A stretch of DNA of 64,000 nucleotides from Sphingobium sufflavum (GCF_021403115.1 NZ_JAJSSH010000005.1:124001-188000), one strand, 5' to 3'. Positions 1-9,174 are shown, counted from the first letter of the stretch. Made by a program: numbers and translations. The notes: a model not told the origin generated them from the sequence alone.

Positions 1-1374
1 CAGAGCAACATCAGCCCGCTGACCGTCACCGGCGGCAAAAAGCCGCTCAGCTTCGCCTATAAGACGGACATGGTGGCGGGCAGCTATCGCGTCGAGCCGC
101 ACACCGCCCTGACCGACAGCGAGATGGTCTTCGTCGGCTTTGGCATCAACGCCCCCGAAAAGGGCTGGAACGATTATGCGGGCGTCGATGTGCGTGGCAA
201 GACGGTGGTCATGCTGGTCAACGACCCCGATTATGACATGCAGGGGCTGGACGGCCCCTTCGACGGCCGGGCAATGACCTATTATGGCCGCTGGACCTAC
301 AAGTTCGAGGAAGCGGCGCGGCAGGGCGCGGCCGCCGCCCTCATCATCCACGACACCTATCCCGCCGCCTATCCGTGGAGCGTCGTTGTCTCCTCCTGGA
401 CCGGTCCGCAACTGGAACTGGACGCGCCCGACGGCCACAGAGACCAGACGCAGGTCAACGGCTGGATCACCGGCCCGTCCGCCCGCGCATTGTTCGACGC
501 GGCGGGCAAGCCGATGGACAAGTTGATCGCCGCCGCCAAGCAGCCGGGATTCAAGGCGGTGCCGCTCGGCGTGAAGGCCAGCCTGAGTTTCGACAGCGCG
601 ATCCGGCGGCAGGCGTCGCAGAATGTCATCGGCATCCTGCCCGGCAAGAGCGCGCCGGACGAGCATGTCCTCTACACCGCCCATTGGGACCATCTGGGCC
701 GGTGCGAGCCGGTGGACGGCGACGACATCTGCAACGGCGCGGTGGACAATGCCAGCGGCATGGCGGGCCTGATCGCGCTGGCCCGCACCCATGCCCGCGC
801 GGGTCCGGCGCGGCGCAGCATCGTGTTCCTGGCGGTGACGGCGGAGGAGTCCGGCCTGCTCGGTTCGCGCCATTATGCGGAAAATCCCGTGTTCCCGCTG
901 GGCACCACGGCGGGCGGCGTGAACATGGACGGCCTCAACATCCATGGCCGCACGCGCGACGTGACACTGGTCGGCGGCGGCAAGTCGGACCTGGAGGCGT
1001 GGCTGGTTCGCGCCGCCACGGCGCAGGGCCGGGCGGTGAAGCCGGAGCCGACGCCCGAAAAGGGCAGCTATTACCGTTCCGACCATTTCAGCTTTGCCCG
1101 GCTGGGCGTGCCGATGGTCTATGCGGAGAGCGGCGACGATCTGGTCAAGGGCGGGGTGACGTCGGGCCGGGCGGCGGCTGACGATTATACGGCCAACCGA
1201 TACCATAAGCCCGCCGACGAATATGATCCGGCATGGGACTGGTCCGGCGCGTTGCAGGATCTGGACATCAATTACCGGGTCGGGCGAGAACTGGCCAACA
1301 GCACGTTATGGCCCAACTGGTATCCCACCGCCGAATTCCGCGCGATCCGGGACAGGAGCCGGGCGAAACCCTGA
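1..1374 (+). CDS. M28-family zinc aminopeptidase (5' end outside window)
   Basis: The reading frame is open from the first base, so the N-terminus lies upstream; 457 residues are present. A protease-associated (PA) insert lies at about residues 60-150. The M28 metal-ligand set follows: HWDHLG near residue 228, VDNASG (Asp about 249), AEESG (Glu 282-283), NMDG (Asp about 310) and SDHFSF (His about 362). In this family the residues bind two zinc ions and cleave N-terminal amino acids or dipeptides. Members are usually exported, but the signal region is not visible here. The internal ATG at 70 is not preferred, because coding sequence continues upstream of it. The next gene is on the same strand about 90 bases away and functionally unrelated. 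Confidence 0.9.
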   Translation, partial: QSNISPLTVTGGKKPLSFAYKTDMVAGSYRVEPHTALTDSEMVFVGFGINAPEKGWNDYAGVDVRGKTVVMLVNDPDYDMQGLDGPFDGRAMTYYGRWTYKFEEAARQGAAAALIIHDTYPAAYPWSVVVSSWTGPQLELDAPDGHRDQTQVNGWITGPSARALFDAAGKPMDKLIAAAKQPGFKAVPLGVKASLSFDSAIRRQASQNVIGILPGKSAPDEHVLYTAHWDHLGRCEPVDGDDICNGAVDNASGMAGLIALARTHARAGPARRSIVFLAVTAEESGLLGSRHYAENPVFPLGTTAGGVNMDGLNIHGRTRDVTLVGGGKSDLEAWLVRAATAQGRAVKPEPTPEKGSYYRSDHFSFARLGVPMVYAESGDDLVKGGVTSGRAAADDYTANRYHKPADEYDPAWDWSGALQDLDINYRVGRELANSTLWPNWYPTAEFRAIRDRSRAKP

Positions 1375-1463
1375 CCCGGCCTATGGTGCGTCCTGCTTCA
1401 TAACGGCCCGGAGTGGCCAAGCCGCATTGCCTCCCCCCGCCAGCCGTGCAAAAGCCAGCCATC

Positions 1464-2537
1464 ATGCCCGCACCCTTCCTGACATTGTTGCGCTGGCCGT
1501 TGTGGATCGCGGCGGTGGGGACAGGCGCGAAATCCTTTGCGGACAATCCCTTGCTGGGATCGCGGCGGTTGAACCGGTGGGGCCTGCACCGGCTGCGCGT
1601 GCGGGCCGCCGGGGCGATGACGCGGTGGCGGCGCGGGCGGCTAGCCGCCGGACTGTCGCGGGAGGATCGCGCGGCGTTCGAGCGGCAGGGCTATGTCGAG
1701 TGGCCGAACGTGCTGCCCGCCGACGCGTTCGAGCGGATGCGCGACGCCATATTGGGGCAGGCCTGGCCCGCCCGCGATATGGCGCAGGGGCATACCATCA
1801 CCCGCCGCATCCATGTCGACCCCGCCATGCTGCGCGCCGCGCCGGACCTCGCCGCGCTGCTGCGCCATCCGCGCTGGCGGGGCCTGCTGCGCTATGTCGC
1901 CGGATCGAAGGCGGAGCCGCTTTATTATATTCAGACCATCCTGACCCATCATGAGGGCCTGACGCATCATCAGGACTTCCCCCATGATGGCGGCACCGGC
2001 GCGGCGGCGGACGCCTACGACCCGCAGAACGACATTCACGCCGACGCCTTCCACCCCAGCATGAAGGCATGGCTGTTCCTAACCGACGTGGCGCTGGAGG
2101 ATGGTCCCCTGACCTATGCGGCGGGGTCGCACCGCCTGACGCCGCAGCGGCTGGCGTGGGAGCATGAGCGCGCCCTTGCCGCGCCCGGCCTCGATCCGCT
2201 GTCGGCGCGCGGCTCCTTTCGCCTCACGCCGGACGAGCTGGCCGCGATGGGCCTGCCCCAGCCGACACCCTTCGCGGTGCCCGCCAATACGCTGGTCGTG
2301 GCGGACACCTTTGGCTTTCACGCCCGCGGCCATGCGACCCGGCCCAGCGTGCGGGTGGAGCTATGGGCCTATGCCCGGCGCAACCCCTTCCTGCCATGGA
2401 CGGGCCTCCATCTCGGCAGCCTGCCGGGGCTGGCGCATCGCCGCGCCGACATACTCTGGTGGCTGCGCGCACGGCTGACCCGGTTCGGCGGACTGGTGAT
2501 TCCGCCGACCACGCCCAAGCGACCCGACGACCGATGA
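1464..2537 (+). CDS. PhyH-type Fe(II)/2-oxoglutarate dioxygenase, coupled to kpsC
   Basis: This 357-residue protein has the phytanoyl-CoA dioxygenase fold signature. Candidate HxD metal pairs are His169-Gln-Asp171 and His192-Ala-Asp194, followed by AWLFLTDVALEDGPL and GSH. The distal His is in GFHARGH (about 286-290), with nearby arginines that would bind 2-oxoglutarate. The N-terminus (residues 4-20) is hydrophobic and followed by a basic stretch, suggesting membrane-surface association. A GTG 51 bases upstream is possible, but the ATG gives a cleaner hydrophobic start. Its stop overlaps the kpsC start (ATGA). Known Kdo 3-hydroxylases (KdoO) belong to this oxygenase class, so hydroxylation of Kdo in the capsule linker or LPS is a plausible inferred role. 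The substrate is not proven. Confidence 0.8.
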   Translation: MPAPFLTLLRWPLWIAAVGTGAKSFADNPLLGSRRLNRWGLHRLRVRAAGAMTRWRRGRLAAGLSREDRAAFERQGYVEWPNVLPADAFERMRDAILGQAWPARDMAQGHTITRRIHVDPAMLRAAPDLAALLRHPRWRGLLRYVAGSKAEPLYYIQTILTHHEGLTHHQDFPHDGGTGAAADAYDPQNDIHADAFHPSMKAWLFLTDVALEDGPLTYAAGSHRLTPQRLAWEHERALAAPGLDPLSARGSFRLTPDELAAMGLPQPTPFAVPANTLVVADTFGFHARGHATRPSVRVELWAYARRNPFLPWTGLHLGSLPGLAHRRADILWWLRARLTRFGGLVIPPTTPKRPDDR

Positions 2538-4063
2538 GCCTGACCGCCGCGACGCTGTTCACCGTCCCCCCCTTTCCCGGCGCGTGTCCCGCCAGCATCG
2601 TCCGCCCCGCTCCTGCGCCGCGCACTGTGGAACGCGGCGTGGCGGAGGCGCTGGTGGCCGCGATCCGGCGGGAACGGGTCGGCGGAGCCTTTTGGGCACC
2701 GCAAGACCCATGGGCGCGGTTCACGGGCAGCGCCGCGCAAACCCTACCGGGCAACGATCCCCTCACCCTCCTCGCCGCCATGGCCGGATGTCCTGTGCGC
2801 TGTACGGGAGCGGGCGCCTTCGCCGCCCTGTCCGACCTGCATCCCGGCAGCGCGGTGCATAGCGACACATTGCACGCCCTTGTCACCGCCCATCTCCTCG
2901 CCCCCGTCACATGGCATGACCCCTATACGGGTGCGGAGACGGGCCCGATCCGCCTCGTCGCGCAACTGGGCGCATGGCGGCGGCTGATCGAGGACAACCG
3001 CCACATCGGCGCGGCCTTGGGCTTTGCCGCGTGGAAGCAGGACACGGTCGCCGCGCTGCTATGGGGTGGCGATGGCCCCACGCCCTTTGCCGCACCCACC
3101 ATCGCCACCCTCGACGCCCTGCCCCCGCAAGCCGCCGTCGCCGTGTGGAAGGCGCGCGTGCCCGCCCCCTTCCTCGCCCGGCTGGAGCAATCCGGTCGCC
3201 CGCTGCTGGAGGTGGAGGATGGCTTCATCCGCTCCATCGGGCTGGGCGCGGACTGCGTGCCGCCGCTGTCCATCGTGGTGGACGATCTGGGCGCGCATTA
3301 CGACCCGTCGCGCCCCTGCCGACTGGAACAGAGGTTGCTCATCGACGACCCCGATGCCGGGATTCTGGCCCGCGCCCGCGCCTTGCTCGACCTGATCGCG
3401 GCGTCCGGCATCAGCAAATATGGCACGGGCAGCGGCACCCGCCTGCCGCGCCCCGCCGGGGAACGACGCCATGTCCTCGTTACCGGGCAGGTGGAGGACG
3501 ACCGGTCCGTGCTGCTGGGCGGCGGTGGCCTCGCCTCCAACCATGAACTGCTTCGCCGGGTGCGGTCGCTCTGCCCCGACGCCTATATCCTCTATCGCCC
3601 CCATCCCGATGTGGAGGCAGGGCATCGCAAGGGCTTCGTCGCGCCGGAGGAAGCGCTGGCGCTGGCCGACGCCATCGACCCCGGCAGCCCGATCAGCGAC
3701 CTGATCGCCATGGTGGACGAGGTGCATGTTCTCACCTCCCTCGCCGGGTTCGAGGCGCTGGTGCAGGGCAAGCGGGTGGTGACGCATGGCGTACCCTTCT
3801 ACGCGGGCTGGGGCCTCACGACTGATCTTGGCCCTGTACCGGATCGTCGCGGACGCCATCGTAACATGGATCAAATGGTCGCTGCGGTCCTGATTGATTA
3901 TCCACGATATATCGACCCGGTAACGGGCCTGCCCTGCGATGCGGAATTGGTGATCGCGCGCATGGGGGCTGGTGTGCACCGCGAAAACAAGGCATTAGTT
4001 GCGCTGCGAAGGGGCTGGGGCCGGTTACACCGGACCCTGACGCGAGTACGGCACAAGATATGA
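2534..4063 (+). CDS. kpsC: KpsC-like capsule beta-Kdo transferase, single complete module
   Basis: This 509-residue capsule biosynthesis protein starts at the ATG overlapping the preceding stop. Family motifs are clear: LEVEDGFIRSIGLG, VVDDLGAHYD, LYRPHPDVEAG, and the C-terminal HVLTSLAGFEALVQGKRV followed by GVPFYAGWG. KpsC enzymes transfer beta-linked Kdo from CMP-Kdo onto a lipid to build the poly-Kdo linker of group 2-type capsules at the inner membrane. Enterobacterial KpsC has two transferase modules in about 670 residues. Here only the C-terminal module is complete, and the first 170 residues look like a divergent or reduced first module. It overlaps kpsS by 4 bases, so the two should be made together. 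Confidence 0.87.
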   Translation: MSLTAATLFTVPPFPGACPASIVRPAPAPRTVERGVAEALVAAIRRERVGGAFWAPQDPWARFTGSAAQTLPGNDPLTLLAAMAGCPVRCTGAGAFAALSDLHPGSAVHSDTLHALVTAHLLAPVTWHDPYTGAETGPIRLVAQLGAWRRLIEDNRHIGAALGFAAWKQDTVAALLWGGDGPTPFAAPTIATLDALPPQAAVAVWKARVPAPFLARLEQSGRPLLEVEDGFIRSIGLGADCVPPLSIVVDDLGAHYDPSRPCRLEQRLLIDDPDAGILARARALLDLIAASGISKYGTGSGTRLPRPAGERRHVLVTGQVEDDRSVLLGGGGLASNHELLRRVRSLCPDAYILYRPHPDVEAGHRKGFVAPEEALALADAIDPGSPISDLIAMVDEVHVLTSLAGFEALVQGKRVVTHGVPFYAGWGLTTDLGPVPDRRGRHRNMDQMVAAVLIDYPRYIDPVTGLPCDAELVIARMGAGVHRENKALVALRRGWGRLHRTLTRVRHKI

Positions 4064-5310
4064 AACACAAACCGATACCGCAGCGCAACATACTGTTTTT
4101 GCAGGGGCCTCCGGGACCATTTTTCTGGTTGCTGGCGCAGCGGCTGGAGCAGATGGGTCATGGCATCCACCGAATCAACCTGAACGGTGGCGACCAGGGC
4201 GACTGGCCGGGCGAGGCGGTGAACTATCAGGGCACGCGACGCCGCTGGGTGTTCTTCGTCGACCAATATATGCGCGACAACGCCATCACCGACATCATGC
4301 TGATGGGCGATTGCCGACCCTGGCACATGGCCGCGCACCAGATGGCGACCCTGCGCGAGATCAATGTCCATGTGTTCGAGGAAGGCTATATCCGGCCCGA
4401 CTGGGTGACGCTGGAGCCAAGCGGGGTCAATGGCCGCTCCTCCCTGCCGCGCGACCCGCAATGGTATCGCGATCAGGCGCGCGACCTGCCGCCCGTCCCC
4501 GAACGGCCGACCATCACGGCCAGCTTTGGCCGGCGCGCGCATGACGCCTATTGGTATTATCACCGCACGTTCATGACGCAGCCCGCCTTTCCCTTCTATC
4601 GCTCGCACCGCCCCGGTTCGATCGTGATGGAGGGTTTCGGCTGGCTGTCCATGCTCGCCCGGCGCAAACCGATGGCGGAAAAGGCGGAGGCGACCATCGC
4701 CGCCTTGCAGGATGTGCCCTATTTCCTGTTCCCGCTCCAATTGACCAACGATTACCAGATCCGTGCCCATTCCCCGTTCGAATCAATGGTGGAAGCGGTG
4801 GAATATGTGATGGGCAGCTTTGCCCGGCGCGCGCCCGCCAACGCCGTGCTGCTGGTCAAGGAGCATCCGCTCAACTTCAGCTTCCGAAGCTGGGCCGGGA
4901 CGCTGACCCGTTTCGAACGGCAGTTCAAGCTGGCGGGGCGCGTGCTGCATATCGGCGGCGGCGACCTGGAAAGCCTGGCGCGCGGATCACGGGGCATGGT
5001 GACGGTCAACAGCACCTCCGCCACGCTGGCGTTGCGCAGCGGCGTGCCGACGATGGCGCTGGGCACCGCCATCTATGACATGCCAGACATCACCCATCAG
5101 GGTAAGCTTGATGATTTCTGGTCCAAGCCGCAGGCGCCCGACCCGGACACGTTCGAGGCGTTCCGCCGCGTGCTGCATGAACGCTGCATGGTCTATGGCG
5201 GTTTCGCCAGCAAGTCGGCGGTCGAAACGCTGGTGGATTCCACCGTGGAGCGGTTGATGAGCCAGGGACCGGAACCGCTGGTGCCGATGGACATCGTGGC
5301 TTTCGGCTAA
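4060..5310 (+). CDS. kpsS: KpsS-like capsule beta-Kdo transferase
   Basis: This 416-residue protein starts at an ATG overlapping the kpsC stop (ATGA). It opens with ILFLQGPPGPFFWLLAQRL. It carries the KpsS hallmarks DIMLMGDCRPWHMAA, HVFEEGYIRPDWVTLE, LVKEHPLN and a C-terminal MVTVNSTSATLALRSGVP. In group 2 capsule assembly KpsS adds the first Kdo to lyso-phosphatidylglycerol and KpsC extends it. Adjacent, overlapping kpsC and kpsS genes support a dedicated capsule or anchor-polysaccharide function. The export genes (kpsMTED) are not in the window. A dispersed repeat with a strong hairpin begins at the base after the stop codon. Confidence 0.9.
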   Translation: MKHKPIPQRNILFLQGPPGPFFWLLAQRLEQMGHGIHRINLNGGDQGDWPGEAVNYQGTRRRWVFFVDQYMRDNAITDIMLMGDCRPWHMAAHQMATLREINVHVFEEGYIRPDWVTLEPSGVNGRSSLPRDPQWYRDQARDLPPVPERPTITASFGRRAHDAYWYYHRTFMTQPAFPFYRSHRPGSIVMEGFGWLSMLARRKPMAEKAEATIAALQDVPYFLFPLQLTNDYQIRAHSPFESMVEAVEYVMGSFARRAPANAVLLVKEHPLNFSFRSWAGTLTRFERQFKLAGRVLHIGGGDLESLARGSRGMVTVNSTSATLALRSGVPTMALGTAIYDMPDITHQGKLDDFWSKPQAPDPDTFEAFRRVLHERCMVYGGFASKSAVETLVDSTVERLMSQGPEPLVPMDIVAFG

Positions 5311-5397
5311 AGCATTTTCGAAGCGGGTGGCTTATCTGCTGGTTCGGAAAAGGCAGAAAACAAAAGACAAATAGGGCATGATCGGATCGTGCCCTAG
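5311..5397 (+). repeat. Dispersed intergenic repeat A, copy 1 (divergent)
   Basis: The segment fills the gap between the convergent kpsS and glycosyltransferase genes. It shares an ordered set of blocks with the copies at 25948-26050 and 28593-28695: AGCATTTTCGAAGCGGGTGG, then CTGCTG, GAAAA, AAAACAAAAGAC, and a terminal dyad ending in CTAG. It starts directly after the kpsS TAA stop. Repeats of this layout are common between genes in alphaproteobacteria; their mobility is unknown. Confidence 0.6.
5373..5395. terminator. Hairpin between convergent genes (inside repeat A copy 1)
   Basis: AGGGCATGATC and GATCGTGCCCT form an 11-bp stem with one mismatch or wobble around a single G. It lies between two genes that run toward each other. 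There is no clean U-tract, so a role in termination or mRNA stability is inferred from position only. Confidence 0.4.
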
Positions 5398-5406
5398 GTT
5401 TTCGGC

Positions 5407-6633
5407 CTACGCCGCCACAGCCTCCAGCAGCCCGTCGACCCGCGCGAAATGGTCCGCCCAGCTCGGCGGATGATAGGCCGCTGCCTGCATCCGCTCCAGT
5501 TGGGCATGATGCTCGCGGGAGGCCGGCTCCATATAATCGCGCACCGCGCCATACCAGGCCAGCATGTCATGTGGGTCGAGATAGGTGACGATGTCGCCCG
5601 CAATCTCCCGGAACACGTCCAGCCGACTGGCGATCACCGGCGTCCCCACGGCCAGCGCCTCGATCAGCGGCAGGCCATAGCCCTCCGCGAAGGAGGGGAA
5701 CAGCAGCGCCCGCGCGCCCGCCATCAGTGACAACAGCGCATCGTCGCCGCAATCGGCCAGTTCGGTGACGTGGGGGCGCAGCACCGGGCTGTTGTCGAGC
5801 AGCGCCGTCGCCTCCCCGCATTGCCATCCCCGCTGGCCGACGATCACCAGACGCGGGCATCGCTCGCCCAGCGCCGCGGCCAGATCGCGCCACACCTTCA
5901 GCAGCAGGATATGGTTCTTACGCCCCTCGATCGTGCCCAGCGTCAGGAAATAGGGGCGGCCATCGTCGTCGATGTGGAGCCGGTCCGCCGCATGGTCCGG
6001 CGGGGCCAGCCACAGCGGCTCCAGCCCCAGCGGCGCGACGACGCTGTGCGCGGGCATCGCAAGGCCATGCGTCCCGGCGAACTGGCGCAGGCTGGCGAGC
6101 GTACAGGCGCTGTTGGCGATGACGCCCGCGCCGCATCGCAGCAGCGTCTCCACCCGCAGCCCATGTTTCTCATCCTCCCCTTCCCGGCAATATTGCGGAT
6201 GGGTGATGGGGATCAGGTCATGGACCAGATAGACCGGCCGCACCCCCGTGCGCGCCACCCACCGGCCATGGTTGGGCCGATGGAGACCCGTGTGCCCGAC
6301 ATTCAGATAGGGCTGGCCCGCCGTGCCCCGCGCCACCGGGGTATAGAAGGAGGCGGTGAGGATCGCCGAAATCTGCGCCCGCCGCCGCTGCCGGCCGCTG
6401 GCCAGCAGGATGTCGAACAACAGGCGGGACAGGCGGCCCGGCAGGATGCGGCTGTAATTCTTGCCATGCACCACCGCCCGCGCCCGGTCACGATACCGGG
6501 CGACATAGGCCAGCATCACACGGTCGATGCCGGTCGGCAGCCGCCCGGCCCAGGCGCGCCACACCAGCCGACTCACATCGAGCAGGACGGGGGAGGACTC
6601 AGGCGAAGGCATCGCAAGACCAGCGTCCGTCAA
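5407..6633 (-). CDS. GT4-type (group 1) glycosyltransferase
   Basis: This 408-residue enzyme has the GT-B layout. The N-terminal half opens with VLLDVSRLVWRAWAGRLPTGIDRV. The C-terminal nucleotide-sugar half carries LTLGTIEGRKNHILLL, LFPSFAEGYGLPLIEALA and GTPVIASRLDVFREIAGD. The glutamates in the FAEGYGLPLIE segment match the retaining EX7E motif. The start taken is a TTG at 6633 with a GGAG ribosome site 8 bases upstream. An ATG at 6612 (MPSPESSPVLLD) is an alternative without an obvious site. It faces the kpsC-kpsS operon, so it probably builds the capsule or another surface polysaccharide. Donor and acceptor cannot be read from the sequence. Confidence 0.85.
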   Translation of the reverse strand: MTDAGLAMPSPESSPVLLDVSRLVWRAWAGRLPTGIDRVMLAYVARYRDRARAVVHGKNYSRILPGRLSRLLFDILLASGRQRRRAQISAILTASFYTPVARGTAGQPYLNVGHTGLHRPNHGRWVARTGVRPVYLVHDLIPITHPQYCREGEDEKHGLRVETLLRCGAGVIANSACTLASLRQFAGTHGLAMPAHSVVAPLGLEPLWLAPPDHAADRLHIDDDGRPYFLTLGTIEGRKNHILLLKVWRDLAAALGERCPRLVIVGQRGWQCGEATALLDNSPVLRPHVTELADCGDDALLSLMAGARALLFPSFAEGYGLPLIEALAVGTPVIASRLDVFREIAGDIVTYLDPHDMLAWYGAVRDYMEPASREHHAQLERMQAAAYHPPSWADHFARVDGLLEAVAA

Positions 6634-6768
6634 ACGTGCGGCTCCACCACCGGGTCATGCACCAGTCCCATTGTCATGCCGGAGCGTTAGCAGAGGCGAG
6701 GCCCGCTTCCAATGGCCGCGTCCAATGCCTGCTTGCCGGGGCCGCCCGCGCCCTTTATTGCGCCCCTC

Positions 6769-7755
6769 ATGACCTATCGCATGCCTGCCGAATGGGCGCT
6801 TCATGACTGGCTCTGGATCGGTTTTCCGGGCGATCCCGCCGAATGGCCGCAGGGCCTTGCCGAGGCGCAGGCCCAGGTGGCGGCCTTTGCCCGCGCCGTC
6901 CACGCCGACGGCCGGGGCGAATCCGTCCGCCTCGTCGCCCGGACGGAGGGGGACGCCGCCCATGCCCGCCCCCTTGCCGGCCCCGGCATCGACGTGATCG
7001 TCGAACCTTTTGGCGACATATGGCTGCGCGACACCGGCCCTATCGGCACGCTGTCGGGCGCCCATCGCGCGCTGGCGGGATTCGGCTTCAACGGCTGGGG
7101 CGGCAAATATGACATGCCGGGCGACCAGGACATTGGCACCCGCCTCGCCGCCAGCACCCCCCTGCCCTTTCGCCAGCAGCCCTGGGTGTGCGAGGGCGGC
7201 GCGCTGGACACGGACGGCACCGGCCTGTTCGTGACGACGGAGCAATGCCTGCTGAACCCCAATCGCAATCCGTCGCTGGACCGGGGACAGATCACCACCC
7301 TGCTGACCGGCGCGCTGGGCCTGTCGGACATGCTGTGGCTGGGCGATGGCCTGCTCAACGATCATACCGACGGCCATGTCGACAATCTGGCCCGCTTCGT
7401 CGCGCCCGGCGTGCTGGCCGTGCCGCAGGCGACGACGCCCGACGACCCCAACACCGCCATCTATGACGATGCCGCCGCCCGCGCGGCCGCCCATGGGGTG
7501 GAGGTGGCGCGCCTGCCCTCCGTCGGCCTCCACCGGATAGACGGGGATATCGTCCCCGCCAGCTATATGAACTTCCTGATCGGCAACGCCGCCGTGGTCG
7601 TCCCCCTCTATGGCGCGCCCAATGACGGTGCGGCGGTGGAGGCGTTGAAGCCCTTCTTCCCCGGCCGGGACGTGGTGGGCGTGCCCAGCTTCGCCCTGCT
7701 GCGCGGCGGCGGCAGCTTCCACTGTTGCAGCCAGCAAATGCCCTCCGCTTCATAG
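6769..7755 (+). CDS. aguA: Agmatine deiminase
   Basis: This 328-residue enzyme hydrolyses agmatine to N-carbamoylputrescine and ammonia. Family motifs in order are MPAEW near the start, DIWLRDTGPIG, FNGWGGKY, EGGALDTDG, TTEQCLLNPNRN, LNDHTDGHVDN, and the C-terminal GGSFHCCSQQMP holding the nucleophilic Cys (about 319). The start at 6769 gives MTYRMPAEWALHDW; an ATG 57 bases upstream and one at 6781 are alternatives. Eleven bases separate it from aguB, the next enzyme of the same pathway. The pair makes putrescine from arginine-derived agmatine. Confidence 0.94.
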   Translation: MTYRMPAEWALHDWLWIGFPGDPAEWPQGLAEAQAQVAAFARAVHADGRGESVRLVARTEGDAAHARPLAGPGIDVIVEPFGDIWLRDTGPIGTLSGAHRALAGFGFNGWGGKYDMPGDQDIGTRLAASTPLPFRQQPWVCEGGALDTDGTGLFVTTEQCLLNPNRNPSLDRGQITTLLTGALGLSDMLWLGDGLLNDHTDGHVDNLARFVAPGVLAVPQATTPDDPNTAIYDDAAARAAAHGVEVARLPSVGLHRIDGDIVPASYMNFLIGNAAVVVPLYGAPNDGAAVEALKPFFPGRDVVGVPSFALLRGGGSFHCCSQQMPSAS

Positions 7756-7766
7756 GTTTGCGCCCC

Positions 7767-8639
7767 ATGTCGTCCGCCCCCACGAAAGTCACCGTCGCCG
7801 CCCTGCAACTTGCCTTTTCCGATGACGAGGCGGCCAATATCGCGCTGGTCGAGGATCATGTGCGCAAGGCGGCGGCGCGCGGCGCCAAGATCATCCTGCC
7901 GCCGGAACTGTTCGAAGGCCCTTATTTCTGCACGTCGCAGGACGAGGCCCTGTTCGTGAACGCGCGTCCCGTGGCCGAGCATCCCGCCGTCACCACCATG
8001 CAGGCGGTGGCAAAGGATCTGGGCATCTATATCCCCACCAGCTTCTTCGAACGGGACGGGCAGCAATATTATAACAGCCTCGCCATGATCGACGATCAGG
8101 GCGAGATCATGGGCGTCTATCGCAAGAGCCACATCCCTGACGGCCCCGGCTATCAGGAGAAATATTATTTCCGGCCGGGCAACAGCGGCTTCAAGGTGTG
8201 GCCGACCCGCTATGGCACCATCGGCGTCGGCATCTGCTGGGACCAATGGTATCCGGAGGCCGCGCGCGTGATGGCGCTGATGGGGGCGGAGATGCTCTTT
8301 TACCCCACCGCCATCGGCTCCGAACCCTATGACCCCGACCTCGACACCAGCCGCATGTGGCGGCGCGCGATGCAGGGCCATGCCGTGTCCAACTGCATGC
8401 CGGTGGTCGCCGCCAACCGCATCGGCGAGGAGGAAGGCGTATACGGATCCCAGAAATTCTACGGCCACAGTTTCATCACCGACCAGTGGGGCGACCTGCT
8501 GTCGGAGGTGGAAGACTGGCAGCATGGCGCGATCGTCGCCACGCTCGACCTGGAGCAGGCGCGCATGCACCGCGCCGGCATGGGCTTTTTCCGCGACCGC
8601 CGGCCCCAGCTTTATGGCCGGATCGCCGAAGACATCTGA
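7767..8639 (+). CDS. aguB: N-carbamoylputrescine amidase
   Basis: This 290-residue carbon-nitrogen hydrolase belongs to the nitrilase superfamily. The catalytic triad is visible as Glu47 (LPPELFEGPYFC), Lys120 (VYRKSHIPDGPGY) and Cys157 (GVGICWDQWYPE). It converts N-carbamoylputrescine to putrescine, carbon dioxide and ammonia. The ATG at 7767 is chosen over a TTG 42 bases upstream, which lies inside aguA; family members begin close to VTVAALQ. Position directly behind aguA and near full-length similarity to known AguB layouts make the assignment firm. Confidence 0.95.
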   Translation: MSSAPTKVTVAALQLAFSDDEAANIALVEDHVRKAAARGAKIILPPELFEGPYFCTSQDEALFVNARPVAEHPAVTTMQAVAKDLGIYIPTSFFERDGQQYYNSLAMIDDQGEIMGVYRKSHIPDGPGYQEKYYFRPGNSGFKVWPTRYGTIGVGICWDQWYPEAARVMALMGAEMLFYPTAIGSEPYDPDLDTSRMWRRAMQGHAVSNCMPVVAANRIGEEEGVYGSQKFYGHSFITDQWGDLLSEVEDWQHGAIVATLDLEQARMHRAGMGFFRDRRPQLYGRIAEDI

Positions 8640-8660
8640 CGTCCCCGGCGATCAGTATCC

Positions 8661-8945
8661 TCAGCCGATCAGGAAATGCTCCATCTCGCCGCCCACCGTA
8701 TAGGGCGCGAGCAGGGCGCGGAACTCCGCCATCTCCGGCGCTTTGGTAAAGGCGATATGGGCGTCCATATCCTCCCACTCGATCAGCAGGATGACCTTGG
8801 TGGGATTTTCCAGTCCGGGACCAAAGCTGACCGCATTAGCGCCGGGCAGCGCGCGCAGCAACGGCCCCGCCTTGTCCGCCAGCACGCCCAGAAATTCGTC
8901 CACCAGCCCGTCTCTGATGTGCAGATAGGATCGTTCGACCAGCAT
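8661..8945 (-). CDS. Small ABM-type (antibiotic biosynthesis monooxygenase fold) protein
   Basis: This 94-residue protein resembles the dimeric alpha/beta-barrel ABM superfamily: MLVERSYLHIRDG, a VLLIEWEDMDAHIAFTKAPE segment and a short C-terminus. The start at 8945 is set by a strong AGGGAGG site 6 bases upstream; ATGs farther upstream would overlap that site. Members of this fold include cofactor-free monooxygenases and many proteins without known activity, so no reaction is claimed. It converges on aguB and stands alone. Confidence 0.7.
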   Translation of the reverse strand: MLVERSYLHIRDGLVDEFLGVLADKAGPLLRALPGANAVSFGPGLENPTKVILLIEWEDMDAHIAFTKAPEMAEFRALLAPYTVGGEMEHFLIG

Positions 8946-9174
8946 TTGCATCCTCCCTTTATCGCGATGGCCACTATGGGGGTGGCCTCGAACCATGACC
9001 CCCATGAAGGGCTTTGCGCCATGCTATCCCCGGCGATAGGACGCACGCCACACCGCCGCCTTGACAATGGCGGACAAAACACAGCCGCCCGGCCAGGAAC
9101 GGCATCGGGCAGAGGGGGGCTGCATCCGGTGGGAAGACAGGCTACCGCGTCGCCAGACTCCACGGGACGCAGAT

